This document shows, piece by piece, positions 56,501-64,000 of a DNA stretch of 64,000 nt; the stretch's first letter is position 1; every line of letters begins with the position of its first letter. The translations under genes and the position numbers were made by a program. This stretch comes from Burhinus oedicnemus (taxonomy: Eukaryota > Chordata > Aves > Charadriiformes > Burhinidae): positions 171,766-235,765 of the forward strand of contig VFFE01009063.1 in assembly GCA_008921705.1 (NCBI GenBank). Reading direction: 5' to 3'. The notes under the pieces are model-generated. The model made no database searches, was not told the origin of the DNA, and saw nothing but the letters and a program-made list of their open reading frames with translations.

Positions 56501-59500
56501 GGTGAGTGTTAAAAAGGAGCGTCTCTACTCAGTGCTGTGGGCTGGTCTGTAAGCAGTCATAATATTGCATGTTAAAACAGTTCAAAGAAGTGAGATGAAG
56601 GCTAGGTGCCAGCGTCTGTGTCTTACATGAGGACTAGTCAGTCATCCTGGCAGTCTGAAACATTTTCAAACAGATGTCCGTTTTTTGGTGATGATCTTCT
56701 GTGGGCTTTGTGATACAGAAATGGTCTGGTGCAGCTTTGGTGATAGTGGTGGGAAGCACTTCCTTGAGGCTTCGTTGGGGAGTAATGAATTGTGTGTGAT
56801 TCAGTGCAGGGATGAGTGTAACTGTGTGTAATGATAGTTCTGTAAATACAGTGGTTTACTGTCTCCGTCATAGCACAATGAGGACAATAATGATTATGAG
56901 TCCTAACTGTGCGTACCAGTATTCAATCCTTTGCTGCTGAATAGAGGTGAATTAGGATAAGCCATGTGTGTATTTGTTACGAAACATGAGCAATCTTGCT
57001 ATTTCCTGGTGTAAATGGGAGTGCCATTTACAAGTAGGCTCTCTTGGGACTTGCAGGCAGTTTCAGGAGGACTTTCATACCCTGGGATTTCTCAACACAG
57101 CTGTGTATGCAGTGGGTACCATGTTGCATGGTCGACCCATTGCCATCGGGCAGTGTTGGCTCTGCAGCACACCTGGCTTGTGGCTGTGCAGGAACCACGG
57201 TACTTCCTGACAACGTGGGACTGGCTGTGTGTGCGGCATGGCTTCCTGACAGCTTCCTGGCAGTGGCAGTCCTGAGCAGAGCTATGCCCAGTTAATACAG
57301 CGTTTCTCAAAAGCAGCAGACGGTCTGCGTGCTCTCTCAGTTGATATGCCAGAGTTCTTTGGGCACGCAGCAGCCTGGGCCCAGAGGGCTGTGCTGCAGC
57401 GCTGGCTGAGCTGTGCAGGCTCAGAAATCCTGGGCAAATGCAGGAGTCCTCAAAGCAGTGCTAGTCAAAAGCACGAGCTTGAGGAAACAAGCCTGATAGT
57501 GGGGATGTCTGACTGGAGTGACAGATAATGAAATGATGCGGCCTCCTAAGATTTATTTGTCTTTAGGTCTGGCAGGAGTGGGTTAGACTGAGAGAAGGGG
57601 CCCTCTTGGACTCTTTAACCCACCCTTGGTACAGAGTAAGCTGCCTGCATCGCTTGGCCTCTGCCCTTGGGTGGCTTTGCAGTGGCACTGTGACACTGTG
57701 GTAACGGCTATGTTCTCCCCTTTTCCTTTTCTTTTTTAGTGCCTCATTATACCTGCTCAGAGTGTTGAGAGGAAACATGTCTGATAAGTCATCAACTCCT
57801 CCTACCCCTCTGCCAGAGAAAGAGAGCAACGCCATCCCGCAGGCTCGTCAGGTAAGACAGCAGGCTTCTCTTGAGGCAGTGTTTTTTGCCAGTAAAGTTG
57901 CATTACCCTGTTTCTCTGAGTGGGCCTTGCTTATTCAGTCTCACTGTTCCTGCTGCCTCCAGATACCTGCCTACATGATTTCTTTTCTGTAAAGCTGTCA
58001 CATTCCCCATCCCCTTCTGGCCCTCACCTTCCTGCCTTTGCAGTGCCTGCTTGCTCATAGCCACCAGGGGCTGCTGATGTACAGTGGATCTAGGTTAATT
58101 GCTGAAGAAGCCTGTTGTATATTTATGCTGCTCTCCTGGCTGATTTGCTATTTTTTTCCTTTAACCTCTTGGCAGTCACTCTGAATTCTTTTCCAGGAGG
58201 GTGCTGAGGAGCAGGGAGGCACAGGACAGTGGTGGATGAGAGTGAACTCCTACCTCTGAGGTTTGGGCTGAGTTATCTCAGGGTAAAGAGAGTGTGGAGC
58301 AGCCCTGATTTCAGTGGTGGTTGTTTGCAGAGAGTCTTCATCTGGTTGTGCTGTGGGTGTCTATTACTTGGGGAGCCTTACTGTCTGGTCCCCTTTCATC
58401 TGCTGTCTCTGCTGAATTTCACAGCTCTCTGAAATTGGTGACCATATGTATTGGGCAGCCCAGTCCAGTCACCTCCACTAGAGACTTAGCAAGTAGTGTT
58501 TCACCAGCTAGCCTGGTACTTGCCTCTGAACCAGGAATTAGTGCCTTAATCCTCTTGACATTTTGCGGGGGAGGAAAATAAACAGGGTTACTTCATGACA
58601 AGGGAGGGCTTGGAAATTACAAACACTGAGATATTATTAGCAGCTGAAAAGATAGCCAATGTTTTTAAGGCTTAGTGAGAGACTGAGAGTGTTAATCCAA
58701 GCAGCTCTTGTTCTGTGCTGGGCCTTTCTGGAAAGAAAAACAAAGTGGGAGATCTGTGGGGAATATAAACAACATACTTGACATTGAGGCTAGAGTGAGA
58801 CATGCTCCACAGCATCCTTGTGCAAATTCACACGGAAGGCTACTATTCCTGCGGGAACTGAGCTGTGGTCTTGACCAGCCGAGGACGCAGCCAGCAGCTG
58901 AAGTGAGTTGCTGGTTTGAGGGAAGTGACACAGTTCAGTGTGTGATGCTACTGGTGCTGACACTGCATTGAGGCTGGGAAGGTTTTGCAGTGGGGACCCA
59001 GAGACAAAGGTGTGGTGTGTTTCCAGTGAGTAGTGCTTTGTGAGCATAATCTGGAGCTTTTCAGTAAGCAGAAAAGTGGAACTAGAGCAGTCCATATGAT
59101 GCAGTAACCAAATTTATGGAAAAGCCTGTTACTATAGAAGAAATTTTTTACCCTAAACATTTGCATGGGAGGAGGAATCACTTTTTTTCCCTGCAGATGT
59201 GTATGTCAAGTTAAGTGCAAAGTAAGACACTTGACTAGGATACTGAGGTCATATATTTGAAGATCTATCTCCCCTGTTCCACTCTAGCTTGTGTTCAGCT
59301 GCAGTAGTGCTGGGAGTTTGACATGAGAATGGGATACAACATTAACATGGCTTTAACTTGCTGTGGCGCCATGGAAGACTTGCTTGGGCAGAGGTTCGCA
59401 AAAGGCTCATCGGCTGTTGTGAAGATCACAGCTTCGATCCCCTGGGCGTTAGTTTTTTCTTTCTTCCTAGAGACCTGTGCTTCCCTGGTACAGGGATGCT

Positions 59501-62209
59501 CCACACTTAGCCCCTCATTCACCCCTGTGTTGTTAGTTTAGATTTATATGGCCCATGCAGGTCTCAGCTGGTTGCTGCGTGTCTGGGTTTCTTGTTCCCC
59601 ACCAGAGGGGGATAGTAGAGCATTTACACAGTTCTGGGATTGCTGGATCCCTGATCAGAGCTAGGGCTTGTCTGCTGAGTACCTGGACATAAGCTGCTAA
59701 GCTGTAGATCTCATATCTACATACACTAATATTTACAGATTCAGATAGTTGTACAGCTGAGAACACCGTGTGCACAGCACAGCTGCTGCAGAATGGTCTT
59801 TGAGTACTCTGTGAACCTAATATGTGTTAGACATGCCCACCACAAACCTGGAAGCACAGCCCCAACAGTACACCACACTACGTGCAGCGTATGTAGTCTT
59901 ACTAGAAAGCTGTGCTGCCCTTCACTAACATGGTCATACGGCTATTGGTACTTGGAGGAGCATGTTTGGGACCCACTTTGTTGTATCTTCGTGGTTCTGT
60001 GTTGTATCTCATAGGCCTGTATCGTATAAACTACCCACGAATATCTAGTTGTTGGAAAAATCCATGTGCGCTGGTAGAAATTAATTACTTCATTGCTGGT
60101 GATTCACCCTTGCGTTTCACGGGAAACTTTTTTGTCCTGCTTTTTCCCTATAGCTTTTGAGCACAGGTTGTTTGGATATGGAGAGGGTGACTGTAATATA
60201 TCGGCAAGCACTGACACAACTCTTGACTAAACGGAACAGTGCCCTTACGAGCTCCATGTTTCATGATCTCTTCAGACGCTTCCCGGTAAGTGTTGCTGGT
60301 TGTGTGGTATGTTGTCTTCTGGTGGCTCCAAAGTATGGCTGTAATTCTGGGGAAAGTAGGGAGAGAAAGTTCTCCACTTTATTGCAGGCTTTTGAAACTG
60401 CTGTAAGCTTTCCTAGGATCTCCACCTGCTCACTCTTAATAGTGTGTGTTTCGATAGCCATGCTGCAGAAGGCCAGGATCTCATTTGTGGTTTGGATTGG
60501 GGTACTGCATGGAGAACGTAGATGAACAGAAGGCTGCTCTTCAAAGCATAGCCTAAGAAGCTCTAATTTTTACCACTATTCAAGTCAACATGGGTGAGCA
60601 AGGTTTGCACAAAGGCAGAAGGGGCCAGCTTGTTTAAACAGCTAATGTAGCTCCTGTCCAGCTTTGCTCTGACTGCCTGCTCAGTTTATCAGTTTTCTTC
60701 CAAGAAGACTGTAGAGCGTGGAGTCTAATTGGAATCTCATCTGCAAGACGGATGTTCAGACAGTGTCAGTGTCTGAAACGTTTGAGGTATTTCCTGCAAA
60801 CTTGACCTATGCCTGGAGCTGGTCTCCACTATAAGGACAGCCAGTTTTTAAGAAACAGGCCTTGGGTCTGAATGTCATACAGTTCTTCAGGGATTTTTAG
60901 GTCAGAGTGAGATACAGTTGCCAGAAGCCCTTCTCAAGCGCGTCAACCTGACAGGAGGGTGGGAGGAGACATAGGCTTGTGTAACTGGGGGAAGATGCTT
61001 TCAGACTCTGAGGGAATCCATACAGGAGAGAGTTCTTTTGCATACCAAGTTTCTTAGGACACCAGCCCATGATGCCACCCACATAAGTTAGTGAAATAGG
61101 GGGAAGAGAAGGGTTGTGTGCTACCCACACGGACAGCAAGCTTAAGATCCCATCTGCAGTTTTCTAGAGCGTGTGGATTCCACGTGACTGTTCCTTGCAG
61201 AAATGTCTTAAAATCTTCAAGCTCATCCCTTTTATAAAAAAAGGTAACGATATACACAGATACTGGCCTATTTAAAGCTGGGCTTTGCCCACTTGCTAGA
61301 GCTGTCTGTTCTTTTAGTAGTCTTCTTACCCCCAAAAAGAAGCCATTTCAAGTGGTGTGGTTGGAATAACCATTTGCACAATATGTCAGTGAACTGTGCA
61401 GCAGATTACTGTCCATGCTTTGTCAGGGCCCGACCTTCCAATGCCTGATAGACAACGTTAGAGGTATGCCAGTAAGGTATTTGCAATCCAGATGCTTTCT
61501 CATTTCTTGTATATGGATTCCTTGTGCCCCTCAATTTGGAAATGTTTTGCCTGTAAACATAGAAATTGTTGGATTGGGACAGAACAGAGGTTCATCAAGC
61601 TTTGTTGACAAGTACCCCTCCTCTAGAAAGCTTCTTTTGATGACGACTTGTTGCAGGAGGGAACTTTAAGGTAACCTGTCTCCAGGGAGGCTTCCCCCCT
61701 GACACAGTTGTTTCTGGCCCCTTTAGCATGTGGGTTCAGATCTTTCTCCCAGCTTTGACATTCTCCAGTCTAACTCAGCACATTCTCCTTTGCCTCTGGG
61801 ACTGTTCCTCTGTGCAAAGTGAACTGCCTACCTAAAGTATCAGGCAGATGCAGGCTGAAATCAAGAACCATGCAGAACACAGGAGGTGAAATCTTTGCCT
61901 GATTTTTCCAACTTAAGAGTTTTGCTGCTGATTTCCTTGTGATCAAGATTTCACTCAAGGCTGGTGTTAGCAAAGCTGTTAATTTTCAAATAAGCTGTTG
62001 TTGATCTCTGGGCATTTTTCTCTCTAGTGGCGTTTTCTTCTCACTCAAGAAGCTGTGTAAAATATAGACTGTTTTGCTTGAAAAACAAACCTGTCTGTCA
62101 GCAAACCACTAATAAGAGACTGGGTCTTTCTTTGTTACAGATCCTGTGTAAGCCATTAGTAGATACTCTTGTCAAGTGTATCACAGCGGGAGCCAGGCAC
62201 CATCACCAG
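38386..62209 (+). CDS. MYBBP1A: MYBBP1A, Myb-binding protein 1A (5' part)
   Basis: MYBBP1A is a nucleolar protein of the yeast Pol5 / DNA_pol_phi family. It acts in rRNA synthesis and processing and as a co-regulator of Myb, p53 and other factors. Twenty-three exons join in one frame of 1042 codons; human has 1328. The missing part is the end of the helical repeat region and the basic Lys-rich nucleolar-targeting tail. Hallmarks seen: FLDFFWDIAKPEQEVRLAAT near the N-terminus, FGVMALFQSGRLVKDQ, YRLLGSALPLL, HYGEHV, LPNRFKFAPEM, RFCFFHAFF, WVEVMVEILLSLLAQPS, an Asp/Glu/Ser-rich tract at residues 739-796, DDEAMMALD, and LLTKRNSALTSSMF. All introns are GT-AG. The start ATG has a strong context (GCGCC then ATGG). 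No exon beyond 62209 was found, so the 3' end lies outside the window. Confidence 0.97.
38723..38818 (+). CDS. MYBBP1A: MYBBP1A exon 2
   Basis: Residues 57-88, including LKYTLKRLVDGLGATRKAAR and FSLALAQ. Acceptor TTTTTCAG, donor GTCAGT. Confidence 0.96.
39653..39736 (+). CDS. MYBBP1A: MYBBP1A exon 3
   Basis: Residues 89-116 (VLQAFEEIPMCSVLEQVKGK onward), matching human LLQSFEDLPLCSILQQI. Acceptor CTCCTCAG, donor GTGAGT. Confidence 0.95.
40113..40187 (+). CDS. MYBBP1A: MYBBP1A exon 4
   Basis: Residues 117-141 with AAFGNFFGVMALFQSGRLVK, almost identical to human. Acceptor TTCTTTTCAG, donor GTAAGG. Confidence 0.96.
40618..40725 (+). CDS. MYBBP1A: MYBBP1A exon 5
   Basis: Residues 142-177 (DQKALLESIQLLQQLAHHQ onward). 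Acceptor TTTCTAG, donor GTATAG. Confidence 0.95.
41798..41988 (+). CDS. MYBBP1A: MYBBP1A exon 6
   Basis: Residues 178-240 plus two bases, ending in VVNEENVP (human FSDENVP). It holds NLHLLLVG, an LxxLL-type sequence. Donor GTAAGT. Confidence 0.95.
42275..42442 (+). CDS. MYBBP1A: MYBBP1A exon 7
   Basis: Residues 241-296, with KKDKKLPNVAFDLLQVSLKE and FWKEVVEDGLLKE close to human. The donor GTTTGT is non-optimal but phase fits exon 8. Confidence 0.95.
43794..43911 (+). CDS. MYBBP1A: MYBBP1A exon 8
   Basis: Residues 297-336: SYMCYRLLGSALPLLSLDQL to HYGEHVLTTK. Acceptor TTTCCACCCAG, donor GTAGGT. Confidence 0.96.
46244..46533 (+). CDS. MYBBP1A: MYBBP1A exon 9
   Basis: Residues 337-432, the longest exon. 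It runs from LPNRFKFAPEMEAYIDEFLN through MFLRPDLDCCLDFSSNQQKQ. Acceptor TGTTTTCAG, donor GTGAGT. Confidence 0.96.
47433..47579 (+). CDS. MYBBP1A: MYBBP1A exon 10
   Basis: Residues 433-481, including IARLRRWVMHRLSTIIES (human FRLRKWIIFRLVSIVDS). Acceptor TTGGGATAG has a weak pyrimidine tract; donor GTGAGA. Confidence 0.93.
48203..48328 (+). CDS. MYBBP1A: MYBBP1A exon 11
   Basis: Residues 482-523, beginning RFCFFHAFFEAKKK, which matches human RFCLFHSFFVTKK. Donor GTAAGG. Confidence 0.95.
49096..49299 (+). CDS. MYBBP1A: MYBBP1A exon 12
   Basis: Residues 524-591: LLQTLNTMTVLG, a variable segment, then WIFLLVEYANKLLSSEHVK and PFTKGQRDAWE. Acceptor TTTGCAG, donor GTGAGA. Confidence 0.95.
49898..50006 (+). 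CDS. MYBBP1A: MYBBP1A exon 13
   Basis: Residues 592-628, including VVAFQQLLLLMAVHLFK (human AAFQHLLLLVGIHLLK). Acceptor TTTCTTCAG, donor GTAAGA. Confidence 0.95.
50416..50503 (+). CDS. MYBBP1A: MYBBP1A exon 14
   Basis: Residues 629-657 (NPSETTDVLSDLLNCTERAF onward), ending in a lysine cluster. Acceptor AAACAG, donor GTGAGT, phase 1. Confidence 0.92.
51531..51598 (-). mobile_element. CR1 LINE 3'-end fragment
   Basis: About 68 bp reading on the minus strand as GTTGGACTAGATGATCTCCA, then AGAGGTCCCTTCCAATCCCT and a GATTCTGTG end, the CR1 3' terminus. It lies in MYBBP1A intron 14, antisense to the gene, ending about 65 bp before the exon 15 acceptor. Confidence 0.9.
51664..51815 (+). CDS. MYBBP1A: MYBBP1A exon 15
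   Basis: Residues 658-708: EPGWVEVMVEILLSLLAQPS to RALQLILD, very close to human. Acceptor TGTGTGCAG, donor GTAAGT. Confidence 0.96.
51987..52013. repeat. (TTTG)n low-complexity repeat
   Basis: T-run followed by four to five TTTG units in MYBBP1A intron 15. Confidence 0.7.
52531..52620 (+). CDS. MYBBP1A: MYBBP1A exon 16
   Basis: Residues 709-738 (VLDPNQEQNEESAIVVMEES onward), the start of the acidic linker. Acceptor TTTTTTGCAG, donor GTAATT. Confidence 0.93.
53289..53429 (+). CDS. MYBBP1A: MYBBP1A exon 17 (acidic tract)
   Basis: Residues 739-785. The first 35 residues are nearly all Asp, Glu, Ser, Gly and Asn, followed by FRSQLMNVLQAGNAL, which matches human FREQLMTVLQAGKAL. Donor GTACGT. 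Confidence 0.95.
54144..54308 (+). CDS. MYBBP1A: MYBBP1A exon 18
   Basis: Residues 786-840: GGDDSDEELDDEAMMALDKN, then a basic helical stretch with KRIQAKKDEKDR and RRDFKIK. The acceptor (AACAAAAG) lacks a pyrimidine tract but phase and homology are clear. Confidence 0.95.
55365..55522 (+). CDS. MYBBP1A: MYBBP1A exon 19
   Basis: Residues 841-892 (VLDLIEAFLTKQSDNPLVFD onward), aligning with human VLDLVEVLVTKQPENALVLE. Acceptor GTTTGCAG, donor GTAAGT. Confidence 0.95.
56367..56501 (+). CDS. MYBBP1A: MYBBP1A exon 20
   Basis: Residues 893-937 (NSLCRAKQYCKRLDALQEDL onward), matching human HHLCRARRYCHDL. Acceptor CTTTCAG, donor GTGAGT. Confidence 0.94.
57740..57851 (+). CDS. MYBBP1A: MYBBP1A exon 21
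   Basis: Residues 938-975: SASLYLLRVLRGNMSDKSS, then a Pro/Glu-rich variable linker. Acceptor CTTTTTTAG, donor GTAAGA. Confidence 0.94.
60154..60285 (+). CDS. MYBBP1A: MYBBP1A exon 22
   Basis: Residues 976-1019, with CLDMERVTVIYRQALTQLL and TKRNSALTSSMFHDLF (human FLTKRNSPLTVPMFLSLF). Acceptor TTTCCCTATAG, donor GTAAGT. Confidence 0.95.
62141..62209 (+). CDS. MYBBP1A: MYBBP1A exon 23 (last in window)
   Basis: Residues 1020-1042: ILCKPLVDTLVKCITAGARH then HHQ, matching human VLCQSLLPILVQHITGPVRP. Acceptor TTGTTACAG, donor GTAAGG, phase 0. Confidence 0.93.
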
Positions 62210-64000
62210 GTAAGGAGGAAAGCAAACAAACAAAGCTGTATTAAATAGTCAATTGGAGAAGTCACTTAATCACGGCAGCTCAGATGACGCTTATTGCTGC
62301 TTTTAGGGCTGTCCAATTTTGAGAAGTAGGCTTCCTGGGGGGAAAGCTTTTGCAAATACTGCCTTGCTGCTTCAAGTATGTGACTGAAGTGCTGGAAGTA
62401 GCTTATATATTCGCAACCATGGGGATTCTTTGGTAGCATCTCCTTTAAAAACTGCCTGCAGCTTTCAGGGTTGAGGCCTGATTGTTGTAGGGGTTGCCTT
62501 CAACCACTTCTTCCTTGATTAAGTTCTTATTGGTAAGATGTTCCTCTGTATTAATGCAGCATGTTGTAATCCTTGCCTCCTAATGCTAACTCAAGGTTAG
62601 CTTCTGGAGTCTGTTCCACGCCTTGCCAGCTGTCCTGCATTTTCTAGGCCATGTGTTTCTGTGTCTAGTTCAAAACCACCTGTACTATAGATCTGATTTT
62701 TGATGGTTGATTGCATGTGCCTGCCTAACACAAAATTAGTGGAGCCTTATCAATAAAACATTGCAGGGTGAGTGCGCAGCTCACTGTTGCATGAGCAGGG
62801 AATGAGGCCTCTGGATTTTTCACTGCAGCATGCACTGCAGTGGGGGTGCCTGCCACGCAGTTAATAACGAAAACCCCTTTAGGCCAGTAGCACCGTGTCT
62901 CAAACTTTCCCACCCCCTAGCTGTAACATGCGTCTGTCCCCTGCAGAAGTGCATCCTAGATTGACCTTTCTGTTTCATAAATAGCTGTTTTAATGTTTCT
63001 GATCATTGGAGGGAATGTGAAGGGCTAGGTATGTGTTTACAGTAAGGCTGCTTTACATTGTCAGTGTAAATTGTATTTCAAGCTCTTCTGCCCAACAGGA
63101 ATGGCTCTGATTTAAAGAAGAACAAAAAAAGAGAGTGAATTAAGTTATTAGTAATTTCAGTGGGTAGAAATAAGGATGTGTTACACAAATAACAAACAAA
63201 TTAATTATAAGGCACATACTTGATCCTATCCTCAAGAGACCGGAACAGCATCCCAAGCAGACAGCTTCATTTATGTCTGTATCTTTGCTTCCCCGCAGGG
63301 AATAGCATTGTCCTTCTTTCAGGGCTTCCACAGTTATCTGCTCAAGCTTTGTTTCCAGAGCTTGTTTATCTGTGGGTGGGAGGACTAGGGGAGGACGTGC
63401 AGTGCACAGTGTGTGGGAGACTGGAGAGAGAACATGGATATACATGTTTAAACAAAGGCAACATGGAGAGTAAGCTGTGTAAAGCCTATGGAGCTTGGAG
63501 TTGCAGCTTTGAGGTTTTTTGCACACTGCTTCCTTTTCAGGAATTCTGGCTTCCCCTCATGAAATATCCAATTTGCCAGGTTTTCAATTAACTTTTCCCA
63601 CTGATTCTCAATGCAAGTGTGCTTTGGTGGTATCCTAGGGGGTAGGGAGCAAGCTAGGTCTGTGTGTGGCAAAGTGATGTTGTGGGTAAAGCAGGGGGAT
63701 AACTTCCCTGCAGCTCCTGGCAGCCTCTGAGGGACTGAGGTGGAGGGGCTCAGCTACCAAAAGGGCTGTCCTAACTCAGAGTCCTGAAGACACCAAAGGT
63801 CTCCTGATAACTCTGACTTTGGCCAGCCCTGGTGGTTAAGAGGTAAGTGGGGTAGTCTCCCATTTTCAGCCCTTGAACATTGGCTTTTAATCATTAAAGT
63901 AGCTTAGTCCCAGAGACATGAGGCTTAATTCCCCTTCTAACACTCCTATTATTGATGCTCATCGTTCTGGCTATGCCTGCTGCATCTGTATGAACAGCTA
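62210..64000 (+). other. MYBBP1A: MYBBP1A intron 23, incomplete
   Basis: Scanned for the next expected segment (human QACLLLQKTLSMREVRSCF) and nothing similar was found. The remaining exons, including the basic C-terminal tail, lie to the right of the window. Confidence 0.6.

Noticed and set aside
57015..57295. Overlapping short open frames in MYBBP1A intron 20
   Set aside because: No splice sites joining to MYBBP1A in phase and no family resemblance; ordinary intron sequence.
62210..64000. A further MYBBP1A exon
   Set aside because: AG-bounded segments near 62946, 63332 and 63540 were read in the required phase and do not resemble the expected protein or hit stops at once.

Overview
The window reads as nuclear DNA of a bird. 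The evidence is intron-rich genes with GT-AG splice sites, CpG-rich promoters, three 3'-end fragments of the CR1 LINE family typical of bird and reptile genomes, and no bacterial-type operons. The species cannot be named from the sequence. A 20-base run of N at 17703-17722 marks an assembly gap.

Three genes are recognised by rebuilding exons and checking that reading phase is kept across every splice. LAT2 (NTAL/LAB, a transmembrane adaptor of immune receptor signalling) lies on the minus strand, with 11 coding exons between 14265 and 4427. EIF4H (translation initiation factor eIF4H) lies on the minus strand, with 7 coding exons between 37280 and 27439. MYBBP1A (Myb-binding protein 1A, a nucleolar ribosome-biogenesis factor) lies on the plus strand. 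Its first 23 coding exons run from 38386 to 62209, and the gene continues past the right edge. EIF4H and MYBBP1A are head to head with 1.1 kb between their start codons. That interval is GC-rich and holds a 14-unit minisatellite, a TATA element on the EIF4H side, and ETS-like and E-box motifs just before the MYBBP1A start.

Left of LAT2, at 426-2245 on the minus strand, five candidate exons join in one frame with reasonable splice sites. I do not recognise the protein. It is reported as a putative unidentified gene and is the most interesting open item.

Region by region: 1-425 no gene seen; 426-2245 putative unidentified gene; about 3720-14283 LAT2, with two CR1 fragments in its introns; 14284-25700 mostly non-coding, with homopolymer tracts, the gap and a possible non-coding LAT2 first exon near 19541; 25705-37320 EIF4H with its 3' UTR; 37281-38385 shared promoter interval; 38386-64000 MYBBP1A. 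EIF4H and LAT2 are neighbours in the same orientation in human 7q11.23, so that pair is conserved. MYBBP1A is on human 17p13, so its junction with EIF4H is a synteny difference from human. EIF4H and MYBBP1A both serve the protein-synthesis machinery (initiation and ribosome production); LAT2 is unrelated to them. I found no new enzymatic or defence system.
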